Program-made: the position numbers and the translations under genes
Part shown: positions 25,846 through 34,775 of the stretch, one piece after another
How the letters are laid out: each line of letters opens with the position of its first letter
Numbering within the stretch: position 1 is the first letter of the stretch
Notes under the pieces: model-generated
Seen by the model: the letters and a program-made list of their open reading frames with translations, nothing else
Told to the model about the DNA's origin: nothing
Database searches by the model: none
DNA from: Oscillospiraceae bacterium
GTDB lineage: Bacteria > Bacillota > Clostridia > Oscillospirales > Oscillospiraceae
DNA length: 64,000 bases
Direction of reading: 5' to 3'
NCBI GenBank assembly: GCA_916988195.3
Contig: CAKASQ030000077.1
Span: 1 to 64,000 of the forward strand

Positions 25846-26667
25846 TTGAACACGCAAATCATCGCCATCGCCAACCAGAAAGGCGGCGTTGGCAAAACAA
25901 CAACCTGTGCGAACTTGGGAATAGGTCTGGCACAGGCCGGAAAGAAAGTGCTTCTGATCGACGGGGACCCACAAGGAAGTCTGACAATCAGCTTGGGAAA
26001 TCCGCAACCGGACAAGCTGCCATTTACACTGTCGGATGCAATGGGCAAAATTCTGATGGATCAGCCTATACGCCCCGGAGAAGGTATTCTGCATCATGCA
26101 GAAGGCGTTGACCTGATGCCTGCGGATATTCAGCTTTCCGGTATGGAGGTTTCTCTGGTAAACGCCATGAGCCGTGAAACGGTTTTACGGCAATATCTGG
26201 ACACACTGAAGGGACAATATTCCCATATCCTGATTGACTGTCAGCCCTCGTTGGGGATGCTTACGGTCAATGCGCTGGCGGCTGCGAACAGGATCATAAT
26301 TCCCGTTCAGGCAGAGTATCTGCCCGCCAAAGGACTGGAACAGCTTTTATCTACGGTCAGCAAGGTAAAACGGCAGATCAATCCAAAGCTCCAGATTGAC
26401 GGTATACTGCTGACGATGGTGGATAACCGCACCAACTTTGCCAAAGAGATTGCTGCTTTGCTGCGGGACACCTATGGAAGTAAAATCAAAGTCTTTGGAA
26501 CGGAGATTCCACACTCTGTCCGTGCAAAGGAAATTAGCGCAGAAGGAAAAAGCATTTTCGTCCATGACCCTGGCGGTAAGGTGGCAGAGGGGTATCGAAA
26601 TCTGACGAAGGAGGTGTTGAAACTTGAAAAGCAGCGCGAAAAAAGTAGAACTGGCATCGGTAGATGA
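25846..26667 (+). CDS. parA: ParA family ATPase of the ICE partition/stability system
   Basis: A 273-residue Soj/ParA ATPase. The deviant Walker A is KGGVGKTT (residues 12-19), Walker A' is LLIDGDPQGS and the switch region ILIDCQPSLGML. It starts directly at the Walker fold with no N-terminal DNA-binding domain, so it is the short type Ib/chromosomal kind. The TTG start is preceded by AAGGAGGAGG. The coding end overlaps parB by 44 nt. In ICEs such pairs stabilise the excised circle or regulate it. It is the first gene after the tandem leader terminators. Confidence 0.93.
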   Translation: MNTQIIAIANQKGGVGKTTTCANLGIGLAQAGKKVLLIDGDPQGSLTISLGNPQPDKLPFTLSDAMGKILMDQPIRPGEGILHHAEGVDLMPADIQLSGMEVSLVNAMSRETVLRQYLDTLKGQYSHILIDCQPSLGMLTVNALAAANRIIIPVQAEYLPAKGLEQLLSTVSKVKRQINPKLQIDGILLTMVDNRTNFAKEIAALLRDTYGSKIKVFGTEIPHSVRAKEISAEGKSIFVHDPGGKVAEGYRNLTKEVLKLEKQREKSRTGIGR

Positions 26668-27550
26668 TCTGTTTTCTACGGAGGAGAGCCGTGCCGATGC
26701 TCAGAGAGAAAAAGTAGTAGAAATCCCGCTGTCGGAACTGCACCCGTTCAAAGGGCATCCATTCAAAGTCAAGGATGACGAAGCCATGATGGAGACCGCA
26801 GACAGTATCAAGCAGTATGGCGTTCTGGTTCCGGCGATTGCTCGACCGGACCCGGAGGGCGGTTATGAGCTGGTAGCCGGACACAGGCGGCACAGAGCCA
26901 GTGAGCTGGCAGAAAAGGAGACCATGCCGGTCATTGTTCGGGATTTGGATGATGATGCCGCCACGATCATTATGGTTGACAGCAACCTGCAACGAGAAAG
27001 TCTGCTCCCCAGTGAAAGAGCATTTGCCTACAAGATGAAGCTGGATGCCATGAAACATCAGGGAGAGCGAGTTGATTTAACTTCGTCCCAAGTTGGGACG
27101 AAGTTGAGAGCCGATGAAATATTGGCTCAGCAGGCTGGTTCAAGCAGAAATCAAGTTCAGCGCTATATCCGTCTGACAGAGCTGATTCCTGAATTGATGG
27201 ATATGGTGGATGAAAAGAAGATTGCCCTGAACCCTGCCTATGAGCTGTCCTTTCTCAAAAAGGAGGAACAGGTAGACCTGTTGGACGCGATGGACAGCGA
27301 ACAGGCTACCCCTTCTCTTTCTCAAGCTCAGCGGCTCAAAAAATACAGTCAGGAGGGGCATCTGACCCTCGATATGATGCGTGTCATCATGGGTGAGGAA
27401 AAGAAAAGCGATCTGGACCGAGTGACATTTACCTCTGACACCTTGCGAAAGTATTTCCCTAAAAGCTATACGCCCCAGCGGATGCAGGAAACCATCATCA
27501 AGCTGCTGGAGGCATGGCAGAAAAAGCGTCAGAGAGATCAGGAACGATGA
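26624..27550 (+). CDS. parB: ParB/Spo0J-like partition protein of the ICE
   Basis: A 308-residue ParB-family protein. The N-terminal ParB/Srx (CTPase) domain includes AGHRRHRASELA (box II-like, about 86-97) and an SNLQRESLLPSE-type segment near 120. A helix-turn-helix (LAQQAGSSRNQVQRYIRLTEL) follows at about 170. The TTG start has AGGAGG 9 bases upstream and lies within parA. Its binding site is unknown; the perfect parS at 24033 is host-like and outside the element. A Lys-rich C-terminus may dimerise. Confidence 0.9.
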   Translation: MKSSAKKVELASVDDLFSTEESRADAQREKVVEIPLSELHPFKGHPFKVKDDEAMMETADSIKQYGVLVPAIARPDPEGGYELVAGHRRHRASELAEKETMPVIVRDLDDDAATIIMVDSNLQRESLLPSERAFAYKMKLDAMKHQGERVDLTSSQVGTKLRADEILAQQAGSSRNQVQRYIRLTELIPELMDMVDEKKIALNPAYELSFLKKEEQVDLLDAMDSEQATPSLSQAQRLKKYSQEGHLTLDMMRVIMGEEKKSDLDRVTFTSDTLRKYFPKSYTPQRMQETIIKLLEAWQKKRQRDQER

Positions 27551-27562
27551 AAGGAGCCGCCT

Positions 27563-27838
27563 ATGAGGGATATTTCAGCCCGTGAGCTGAAAGGACACAA
27601 CATTCTCGCCGTAGAGAGGTTTTGGGATAACACCCGCTGGATGATTGAGTTTTCCGTCCTGCGTCCCAGCACAGCTTACGGCAGCCCCGGAGAGGAAATG
27701 CGGCTGTTTTTGACCGAGGACGGGTATCAGGCTGCCCTGCAAAGCCAGCAGCGCCGGGAGATTAAGATCAAGCGTTACGCTCGTGTGATTGAGGGACATA
27801 TCCTCGATTTCAAACCGGGAAAACGCCGCCGCTCATAA
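27563..27838 (+). CDS. Small conserved ICE protein, paralogue of the gene at 29788
   Basis: A 91-residue basic protein of unknown function. It shares with the protein at 29788 the segment RLFLxxxGYxxALxSQ...IKIxxxAxV, so the two are paralogues within one operon. GAAAGGAG precedes the ATG. It lies 12 bases after parB. No catalytic motif or membrane segment is visible. Confidence 0.7.
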   Translation: MRDISARELKGHNILAVERFWDNTRWMIEFSVLRPSTAYGSPGEEMRLFLTEDGYQAALQSQQRREIKIKRYARVIEGHILDFKPGKRRRS

Positions 27839-27861
27839 ACCCATACAACGAAAGGAAAGGA

Positions 27862-28053
27862 ATGACTATGTGTACGGTAAAGGAAATTCAAGAAGCAATC
27901 CAGGAAGATTGCAAATCTCAGCATGACATGGATTCAACGGATATTGACCGAGTGATGCAAACACTTCCTTTCGCCCAGGAGGAGCCATTTACAGAGGCGC
28001 GTCCTCGAAAGCCGCTGTTTTGGTTCTATGCAAGAAAATTTGAAAAGTGTTGA
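27862..28053 (+). CDS. Small ICE protein of unknown function
   Basis: A 63-residue acidic then basic protein with no recognised domain. The ATG at 27868 fits the GGAAAGG binding site better than the one at 27862. Its stop is directly followed by a terminator hairpin, so it ends the parAB unit. Confidence 0.55.
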   Translation: MTMCTVKEIQEAIQEDCKSQHDMDSTDIDRVMQTLPFAQEEPFTEARPRKPLFWFYARKFEKC

Positions 28054-28055
28054 AC

Positions 28056-28091
28056 ACCGCAATTCTTTGGAATGAGGATTGCGGTTTTTTT
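28056..28091 (+). terminator. Intrinsic terminator after the parAB unit
   Basis: ACCGCAAT (28056-28063) pairs with ATTGCGGT (28078-28085) and is followed by six further T. It lies 3 bases after the stop of the small gene and 30 bases before the next start. Confidence 0.85.
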
Positions 28092-28120
28092 GTACCCAAA
28101 ATTCGGAAGGAGTGAGGTCG

Positions 28121-28984
28121 ATGGCCGTTTTTCGTATTGAACGGACCCGTGATTATACCGTGATGAGCAATCATCATTTACGAAATGCAAACCTGTCGTT
28201 AAAAGCCAAGGGGCTGCTTTCCATGATGCTGTCTTTGCCAGAGGACTGGAATTACACCACCCGTGGTCTTGCAAAGATCTGTAAGGAGGGCGTGGATGCC
28301 ATAGGCGCTGCGTTGCGGGAATTGGAGGCTGCCGGTTACATTGTGCGGCACAAGCTGCGTGACCGGCAGGGACGCATCAGCGATACAGAGTATGTCATAT
28401 ACGAGCAGCCACAGCTTAGAAAACCGGATACGGATTCACCAGATACGGAAAACCCGTATATGGATAAACCGGATACGGAAAAGCCCGCAGAATTAAATAT
28501 AGAGAAATCAAATACAGAAAAATCAATTACTTATGGATCAAGTACCGATTCCATTCCCTTCCGGGAAACAGCGGCGGCAAGACCGCCGGAACGGAAAGGA
28601 AGAGATGCGATGTCTGTCACAGAGATAGAAAATTATCGGGAATTGATTTTGGAGAATATCGAGTATGACTGTCTGAAGCAGCGTTATCCTCTCTACCTGG
28701 ATGACCTGAATGAGATCGTAGAGCTGTTGGTAGAAACGGTCTGTGCCAGACGAAAGACCACCCGGATCTCTGGGGCAGACTTTCCTCACGAGATCGTGCG
28801 TTCCCGTTTTTTGAAACTGGACAGCTCCCACATCGAGTTTGTCATGGACTGTCTGCAAAAGAACACCACCCAGGTACGCAACATGAAGCAGTACCTGCTT
28901 GCGGTGCTGTTCAATGCGCCTACCACCATGAATAATCACTTCACTTCATTGGTCAACCACGATATGCACGCAGGCGGCTGGTAA
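28121..28984 (+). CDS. DUF6017 replication-initiator-like protein with winged-helix N-terminus
   Basis: A 287-residue protein. The N-terminal ~90 residues form a winged-helix DNA-binding domain of the type found in RepA-like initiators (LSLKAKGLLSMMLSLPEDW and GVDAIGAALRELEAAGY). A low-complexity middle with repeated PDTE/NTEK units (about 105-150) follows, then a C-terminal domain of the DUF6017 kind. The start at 28121 follows AAGGAG by 8 bases. The role is probably initiation or control of ICE replication. It is separated from parAB by a terminator, so it needs its own promoter or readthrough. Confidence 0.75.
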   Translation: MAVFRIERTRDYTVMSNHHLRNANLSLKAKGLLSMMLSLPEDWNYTTRGLAKICKEGVDAIGAALRELEAAGYIVRHKLRDRQGRISDTEYVIYEQPQLRKPDTDSPDTENPYMDKPDTEKPAELNIEKSNTEKSITYGSSTDSIPFRETAAARPPERKGRDAMSVTEIENYRELILENIEYDCLKQRYPLYLDDLNEIVELLVETVCARRKTTRISGADFPHEIVRSRFLKLDSSHIEFVMDCLQKNTTQVRNMKQYLLAVLFNAPTTMNNHFTSLVNHDMHAGGW

Positions 28985-29018
28985 AGGCCGCCTTTTATCA
29001 TGCCAAAGGAGGCACGAC

Positions 29019-29765
29019 ATGAACCAGATGGAAATTTTCAAAAACCCGGAGTTTGGCAGTATCCGGGTCATCGAAGAAAACGGCAAATACCTGTTCTGCG
29101 GAACGGATGTGGCCGCTGCGCTGGGGTACAGCAATTCCCGCGATGCAATTATCCGCCATTGTAGGTATGTCGTGAAACGCGACGCACCTCACCCACAAAG
29201 CCCCGACCGCAAAATCAGTATGACTTTTATCCCCGAAGGAGATTTGTACCGCCTGATTGTTCACAGCAAATTGCCATCGGCAGAACAGTTTGAACAGTGG
29301 GTATTCGATGAGGTTCTGCCTACCATTCGCAAGCACGGGGCCTATCTCACAAGAGAGAAGCTTTGGGAGGTAGCTACTTCCCCGGAGGCTCTGATGAAGC
29401 TCTGCTCAGACTTGTTGGCTGAGCGTGAAGCAAATATTTCTCTGCGTAAGGAAAATGCACAGCTGGAGGGCAAAGCCGCTTTCTATGACCTGTTCATCGA
29501 CTTAAAGCACAGCACCAATCTCAGGACAACCGCCAAAGAGTTGGATGTCCCGGAGCGCCGGTTTGTTCGGTTTCTGATAGAACGACGGTTTGTGTACCGC
29601 ACAGCATCCGGCAATGTGCTGCCCTATGCCAATGTGAAAAATACGGGGCTGTTCTGTGTGAAAGACTACTGCAATCACGGGCATACCGGCTCCTACACGC
29701 TGGTTACGCCAAAGGGAAAGCTCTACTTTGCTCAGCTGCGGGAGATGATCTTGCTGGTCTCATAA
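29019..29765 (+). CDS. Phage-type antirepressor (BRO-N and KilAC domains)
   Basis: A 248-residue protein. An N-terminal BRO domain (FGSIRVIEENGKYLFCGTDV in part, about 10-110) is followed by a coiled stretch and a C-terminal KilAC/ANT domain (ending LVTPKGKLYFAQL). Such antirepressors bind repressors or DNA to release lytic or transfer functions. GGAGGC precedes the ATG. A role in control of ICE transfer is inferred from family and position. Confidence 0.85.
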   Translation: MNQMEIFKNPEFGSIRVIEENGKYLFCGTDVAAALGYSNSRDAIIRHCRYVVKRDAPHPQSPDRKISMTFIPEGDLYRLIVHSKLPSAEQFEQWVFDEVLPTIRKHGAYLTREKLWEVATSPEALMKLCSDLLAEREANISLRKENAQLEGKAAFYDLFIDLKHSTNLRTTAKELDVPERRFVRFLIERRFVYRTASGNVLPYANVKNTGLFCVKDYCNHGHTGSYTLVTPKGKLYFAQLREMILLVS

Positions 29766-29787
29766 GAACGGAAAGGAAGTGGGTTTT

Positions 29788-30099
29788 ATGCAGGAAGGCA
29801 AAACAATCGGGCAGCTGATGGAGGAAATGCGCCAGAAAGCCGGGGCGCAGAACTATCACGGTCATGACTACATGGATCTCCAGCGATTTGCGGAGAACAC
29901 CCGGCACATGATTATTTTTGATGTACTGACGCATGACTCCCCGGTTGGCTGGAAAGGAGAACGCACCCGCCTGTTTTTGTCAGATATAGGCTATGAAAAA
30001 GCTCTGGACAGTCAGGCAAATGGGCAGATCAAGATTCTCAGCCATGCAAAGGTCAGAAATGGAGATTTGTTTTATGACCACAAAGAACAGATACGATAG
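29788..30099 (+). CDS. Small conserved ICE protein, paralogue of the gene at 27563
   Basis: A 103-residue protein of unknown function. The C-terminal half (RLFLSDIGYEKALDSQANGQ, then IKILSHAKV) is related to the protein at 27563, while the N-terminal ~35 residues are different. The ATG at 29788 has AAGGAAG 8 bases upstream, better than the GTG at 29779. It sits 22 bases after the antirepressor. Confidence 0.65.
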   Translation: MQEGKTIGQLMEEMRQKAGAQNYHGHDYMDLQRFAENTRHMIIFDVLTHDSPVGWKGERTRLFLSDIGYEKALDSQANGQIKILSHAKVRNGDLFYDHKEQIR

Positions 30100-30111
30100 G
30101 AGGAATCCGAT

Positions 30112-30531
30112 ATGAATGAGGAAAAGAAAGTACCCTTTAAGTGGGAATATGGGGAAGAAACCATATCGCTGCAACTTGGAATGTATGCGAATAATCAGCG
30201 GCTTTATATCGGCATGATTACCCATACAGAAGATGGAGCAGAGGCGTTTGCAGATATGACGGTGAACCTACCAGGATATTCCCTGGACCCCGGAGAGGCG
30301 TTTATTTCCGGTGACATCAGCAAGGACCTGCTGCGATTCATCAAAGAGAACAAGTTGGGGAAGGTGCTTCCCTATCAGGTGCAGTCCGGTTATGGAAAAT
30401 ATTCTGCCGTTGCCTTTGATCTGGAGAAGTTGAAGGCATTTGACCCCAAAGGTGTGGCAGAGTTTCGGGAAGAGTGGAATCTGCCGGATAAGAAGCCGGT
30501 AAAGAAAAAGAACCGCGGGATGGAGCGATGA
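30112..30531 (+). CDS. DUF4313-like ICE protein
   Basis: A 139-residue soluble protein that I associate with DUF4313, a family of unknown role found in Tn1549-like elements. It has a beta-rich N-terminal half and a strongly basic C-terminus (KKPVKKKNRG). GGAGG precedes the ATG by 7 bases. It is followed by a 13-codon mini-ORF (30528-30569) that I do not count as a gene. Confidence 0.6.
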   Translation: MNEEKKVPFKWEYGEETISLQLGMYANNQRLYIGMITHTEDGAEAFADMTVNLPGYSLDPGEAFISGDISKDLLRFIKENKLGKVLPYQVQSGYGKYSAVAFDLEKLKAFDPKGVAEFREEWNLPDKKPVKKKNRGMER

Positions 30532-30617
30532 AGAAATATTTTCTCCGGCGGCTGGTGGTCCCGCCTTAGAAAGAAGTGCACCACCCCTGCACATTTTGTG
30601 GAAAGGAGGCGATGAAA

Positions 30618-31118
30618 ATGCAGGAAGAAGTGGAAAACAGGACTTTAACACTGGTTGTCAGTGGAACAAAGTTCACCGGCAGGCTGCTCAAAGCCGCCAT
30701 CAGCAAGTACATGGCCCACTGCAAGGAAAAGAAGCTGCAAAAGCAGAGAAGCCGTGACGCTCCTGTGACACCCCACGGCAAACAGACCGTCAAGCAGATC
30801 ATTGGTCAGAATCAGGGGATCTCCAATATTGAGATCACAGACCCATCTATCAGGGAGTTTGAGAAGATCGCCCGGAAATATGGTGTGGACTATGCGGTGA
30901 AGAAAGACCGCAGTAGCTCCCCACCCAAGTACCTGATCTTTTTCAAAGGCCGTGACGCCGATGCGCTGACCGCTGCATTTACCGAGTACACCAGCAAAAA
31001 GGTCAAGAAGGCCGAGAAAATGGAACGCCCGTCTGTGCTGGCAAAACTCAGTCAGTTCAAAGAGATGGTCAAAAATGCCGTGGTGGACCGCACCAAGCGA
31101 AAGGAGCTGGAACGATGA
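30618..31118 (+). CDS. PcfB family (DUF3801) conjugation protein
   Basis: A 166-residue basic protein of the PcfB family. In plasmid pCF10 PcfB is a relaxosome or accessory protein that contacts the coupling protein PcfC. The start at 30618 gives MQEEVENRTLTLVV and is 8 bases after GGAGG; ATGs at 30576 and 30612 are less well placed. Its stop overlaps the virD4 start as ATGA, so the two are coupled. This fits a joint role in delivering the transfer substrate. Confidence 0.85.
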   Translation: MQEEVENRTLTLVVSGTKFTGRLLKAAISKYMAHCKEKKLQKQRSRDAPVTPHGKQTVKQIIGQNQGISNIEITDPSIREFEKIARKYGVDYAVKKDRSSSPPKYLIFFKGRDADALTAAFTEYTSKKVKKAEKMERPSVLAKLSQFKEMVKNAVVDRTKRKELER

Positions 31119-32133
31119 AAAAGCAGTTTGACATCAAAAAGCTCGTTTTGCTGAACCTGCCCTATCTCCTGATGGGGCTGTTTGCTACCAACTTCGGGGA
31201 GGCATGGCGACTGGCTCAGGGGGCAAATGCTTCGGAGAAATTCCTTTCCCTGTTTGCTGTCCTGCCTGGGGCGTTGCAAAGTTTCTGGCCCAGCCTGCAC
31301 CCGTTGGATCTGCTGGTGGGGCTGTGCTGCGGTGCTGGCCTGCGTCTGGCGGTGTATCTCAAAAGTAAAAACGCCAAGAAGTACCGTCACGGCATGGAGT
31401 ATGGCTCTGCCCGTTGGGGAACCCGTGAGGATATTGCTCCCTACATCGACCCGGTGTTCCAGAACAATGTCATTCTCACAAAAACCGAAAGCCTGACCAT
31501 GAACAGCCGCCCCAAGGACCCAAAGACCGCCAGAAACAAAAATGTGCTGGTGATCGGCGGCTCCGGTTCCGGTAAGACCCGTTTCTGGCTCAAACCGAAT
31601 CTGATGCAGATGCACAGCAGCTACGTCGTGACTGACCCGAAGGGAACCATTTTGGTGGAGTGCGGAAAAATGCTCCAAAGGGGCGCACCCAAGCCAGGGA
31701 AAGACGGAAAGCCCATGAAGGATAAGCACGGCAAGGTCATTTATGAGCCGTACCGAATCAAGGTCCTAAATACAATCAACTTCAAGAAGTCCATGCACTA
31801 TAACCCTTTCGCCTATATCCATAGCGAAAAGGACATCTTGAAGCTGGTAACAACGCTGATCGCCAATACCAAAGGCGAAGGCAAGGCCGGAGACGATTTC
31901 TGGGTAAAAGCAGAAACCTTGTTGTACTGCGCGCTTATTGGCTATATCCATTATGAGGCTCCGGTGGAGGAGCAGAACTTCTCTACCCTCATTGAGTTCA
32001 TCAACGCCATGGAAGTCCGTGAGGATGACGAGGAGTTCAAAAACCCCGTAGACCTGATGTTTGATGCACTGGAAGCCGAGAAGCCAAATCACTTTGCGGT
32101 GCGCCAGTATAAGAAATATAAGCTGGCCGCCGG
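31115..32133 (+). pseudogene. virD4: VirD4 coupling protein, N-terminal part, interrupted by the inner element
   Basis: Codons 1-339 and two bases of codon 340 of a VirD4/TraG-type coupling ATPase, the pump that brings relaxase-DNA to the secretion channel. Two transmembrane segments lie at about residues 10-30 and 60-80. Walker A is GGSGSGKTRF (about 148). The sequence breaks after KYKLAAG at 32133, where the inner element begins; it resumes at 40230. This half lacks Walker B, so alone it cannot be an ATPase. The frame stays open through the junction into the recombinase. Joined to 40230-41040 it forms a 609-residue protein of normal length, so this is an interrupted gene rather than a decayed one. 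Confidence 0.93.
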
Positions 32134-32221
32134 TGTTGTATGCTCTAAAAGACTTCTTAATCAAGCGGTTGGGAAGTCTCTTAGAACACACAACCTAAAA
32201 CCGAAGAAAGGAGCGCAAGTT

Positions 32222-34108
32222 ATGAGAAAAAACGAGAAAATCACAGCTCTGTACGAACGACTGAGCCGTGATGACTTTGGCAAAGATGATGACCAGCAGC
32301 GTGAGAGCAATTCCATTTCCAATCAAAAGGCTATGTTGGAGGAGTTCGCCGCACGGCAGGGGTTTACGAACATTGTCCATTTCACGGACGATGGCATTAG
32401 TGGTACTTGCTTTGACCGTCCCGGATTTCTGGCAATGATGAAAGAGGTGGAAGCCGGGAATGTGGAGTACCTGTGTATCAAGGACATGAGCCGCATGGGT
32501 CGTGACTATCTGAAAGTCGGTCAGATTATGGAAATCCTGCGTCAGCGTGGCGTGCGACTTATCGCCATCAATGACGGCGTGGATAGTGCCAGAGGTGACG
32601 ATGATTTTACCCCTTTCCGCAACATTATGAACGAGTATTACGCCAGAGACACCAGCCGTAAAATCCGTTCCACTTTCCAGTCCAAAGGCAAGTCCGGCAA
32701 GCACCTCACAGGCACGGTCATTTACGGCTATCTCTGGAACGAAGCCAGAGACCAATGGTTGGTTGACCCCGAAGCCGCTGATGTGGTCAAGCGCATCTTT
32801 GCCATGACGATTGAGGGCTACGGTCCGTATCAGATCGCCAGCAAGCTGAAAGAAGAAAAAATCCTCATTCCGTCCGCTTACCTTGCCCAGCACGGCGAGG
32901 GTGTGAATAAAAACAAGACTTTCAAAGATGTGTACGGCTGGGGTTCTTCCACCATCTGCAACATTCTTGAAAAGCGTGAATATCTGGGACACACCATCAA
33001 CTTCAAGACTCGAAAGCACTTCAAGGACAAGAAAAGCCATTATGTCCCGGAGGACGAATGGACGATTTTCGAGAATACCCATGAAGCTATCATTGACCAG
33101 CAGACCTTTGACCTTGTGCAGAAAATCCGTGGGAATGTCAGACGCTACCCGGACGGCTGGGGCGAAGCAGCTCCCCTCACAGGCTTGCTTTATTGTGCCG
33201 ATTGCGGCGGCAAGATGTATGTCCACCGTACCAACAACGGCAAGCGTATTTCTCAATATACCTGTTCACAGTACACCAAAGTTCCTTGCGGAACGCTCTG
33301 CAAGACCCAGCACCGTATCAACGAAGATGTGGTACTGTCCCTTGTCTCGGAAATGCTGAAAGCCATTGCCGATTATGCGAAGCATGACAGAGCCGAGTTT
33401 GTCCGTGTGGTGCAGGAAGCGCAGTCCAGCCAGCAGACGGCAGAGGTCAGGAAGCAGCGGACACGCCTTGCCACAGCAAAGCAGAGAGTTTCCGAGCTGG
33501 AAGTCCTGCTCTGCAAAATCTATGAGGACAACATTTTAGGAAAGCTGTCTGACAGCAGATATGCCACTCTGGACGCTCAATATGAAAAGGAGCAGACCGA
33601 GCTTACCGCTGAAATCTCTGTTCTGGAAAAGGCTATCAAGAGCTACGAGAAGCACGAAAAGGACGCTGACCGTTTTATCGCTCTGATTGACAAGTATGAG
33701 AACTTCGACAAGCTGACGATTGCCATGCTCAATGAGTTTATTGAGAAAATCCTTGTGCATGAGCGTGACCGCAAGGGCAGTATTCAGACCACACAGGAGG
33801 TCGAGATTTACTTCAATTTCGTGGGTCGTTTCGTTCCCCCTGCGTTTGGAGAAGTGGAGCTTACCCCGGAGGAATTAGAGGAAATCCGCAAACGTGAGGA
33901 ACGCAAGGACAGGCTTCATCAGAACTACTTGAAGCGGAAAGCCAGCGGAGCGCAGAAGCGATACGAGGACAAAATCAAGAAGCGGAAAAAGGCAGAAATC
34001 GAAGCCAAGAAAGCCGCCATTCGTGCGGAGGACATTGCAAAGGGCGTGTTCGTCCCTGTCAGCAGTTTACCGCAGAGAGAGCCGATGAAAGGAGTACAAA
34101 CAGCATGA
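32222..34108 (+). CDS. Large serine recombinase of the inner element (TnpX/TndX-like)
   Basis: A 628-residue site-specific recombinase. The N-terminal catalytic domain has the nucleophile Ser in LYERLSRDD (Ser15) and arginines in KDMSRMGRDYLK. The recombinase domain follows (about 170-270), then a zinc ribbon (CADCGGKMYV and CSQY, about 325-350), a long coiled coil (about 400-500) and a basic tail. These are features of transposon-type large serine recombinases that excise circles at a 2-bp core. AAAGGAG is 8 bases before the ATG. The open frame extends upstream without a stop into virD4, so a VirD4-recombinase fusion could also be made. The stop overlaps tnpV (ATGA). Confidence 0.95.
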   Translation: MRKNEKITALYERLSRDDFGKDDDQQRESNSISNQKAMLEEFAARQGFTNIVHFTDDGISGTCFDRPGFLAMMKEVEAGNVEYLCIKDMSRMGRDYLKVGQIMEILRQRGVRLIAINDGVDSARGDDDFTPFRNIMNEYYARDTSRKIRSTFQSKGKSGKHLTGTVIYGYLWNEARDQWLVDPEAADVVKRIFAMTIEGYGPYQIASKLKEEKILIPSAYLAQHGEGVNKNKTFKDVYGWGSSTICNILEKREYLGHTINFKTRKHFKDKKSHYVPEDEWTIFENTHEAIIDQQTFDLVQKIRGNVRRYPDGWGEAAPLTGLLYCADCGGKMYVHRTNNGKRISQYTCSQYTKVPCGTLCKTQHRINEDVVLSLVSEMLKAIADYAKHDRAEFVRVVQEAQSSQQTAEVRKQRTRLATAKQRVSELEVLLCKIYEDNILGKLSDSRYATLDAQYEKEQTELTAEISVLEKAIKSYEKHEKDADRFIALIDKYENFDKLTIAMLNEFIEKILVHERDRKGSIQTTQEVEIYFNFVGRFVPPAFGEVELTPEELEEIRKREERKDRLHQNYLKRKASGAQKRYEDKIKKRKKAEIEAKKAAIRAEDIAKGVFVPVSSLPQREPMKGVQTA

Positions 34109-34449
34109 ATATCACTTACACACAGAACGGCGATTATCTTATCCCAAACATCATTATCCGCAAGACCAAGCCCCTCGGACACTACGGCAGACTTCGCAAG
34201 GCGTATCTGGAAATGCACCGTCCGATACTGTTCAATGAGCTGGTGCTATCCGACAAGCTCTTTGAGCATTGCGCCGAGATTGACGAAACAGCACGAAACC
34301 GCATGGAGCTGATCGTGCGGTCACTGGCAGAGCAAAACGGCGTGACCGAGCAACTGAAAGCCGAAAACCAAATGGAATGGGTGCGGCAGATGAACGCTTG
34401 CAAGGCACAGGCAGAGGAGATTGTGAAAGTGGAATTGATTTATGATTGA
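34105..34449 (+). CDS. tnpV: TnpV transposon protein
   Basis: A 114-residue protein of the TnpV family, first named in Tn4451, where it lies next to the tnpX recombinase gene; an excisionase-like or DNA-binding role is suspected but not established. Hallmarks are YTQNGDYLIP, KPLGHYGRLRKAYLE, HRPILFNEL, EIDETARNR and CKAQAEEI. It overlaps the recombinase stop by 4 nt and is thus co-expressed. A second TnpV is encoded in another frame inside the helicase gene at 55296. Confidence 0.88.
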   Translation: MNITYTQNGDYLIPNIIIRKTKPLGHYGRLRKAYLEMHRPILFNELVLSDKLFEHCAEIDETARNRMELIVRSLAEQNGVTEQLKAENQMEWVRQMNACKAQAEEIVKVELIYD

Positions 34450-34590
34450 GCGAGGAAGTCCGGGCAGAAAACTGTTCGGACTTTTCTCATGTAGTCCAAA
34501 GTTGCGGTAGAATTGTTCACGAGTTTTATGGTACAATTTATGCGAATAAAGAAAACGGAAAATTAGAATCTAACAAGAGAATGTGGTTGT

Positions 34591-34668
34591 ATGAAAAAAT
34601 CCATATTAGTATTTTGGGCAATCGTGTGTCTGTTACCTATTCAAAGGAGGTTTAAGAATTTTAAATGA
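34591..34668 (+). pseudogene. Remnant signal-peptide ORF of a lost small gene
   Basis: A 25-codon ORF starting MKKSILVFWAIVCLLPI looks like a cut-off signal peptide; the rest is non-homologous and runs through the binding site of the next ORF. In lactococcin-972-type operons a bacteriocin precursor precedes a DUF1430 membrane protein, so this may be a deleted precursor. AT-rich, unlike the flanking tnpV. The identification is inference. Confidence 0.3.
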
Positions 34669-34775
34669 AACATATAAGAAATATATTGCTGTTGATTACG
34701 ATTATTTTTGCTTTTGTTATGCAAGCTGAAGTATATCAAAATATAAAGCCAATCAGTTTCACGAGAAAACTATGA
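34665..34775 (+). pseudogene. Remnant N-terminus of a membrane protein
   Basis: A 36-codon ORF starting MKHIRNILLLITIIFAFVMQ, a typical hydrophobic N-terminus with AAAGGAGG upstream. It then runs antisense into the 3' end of the minus-strand DUF1430-like gene. This suggests that the original plus-strand DUF1430 gene was broken by an inversion here. The join is not in frame if the downstream piece is simply flipped back. Confidence 0.35.

Noticed and set aside
34446-34655. 69-codon ORF directly after the first tnpV
   Set aside because: It overlaps the tnpV stop but has no family resemblance, changes composition midway and runs through the remnant cargo; probably chance.
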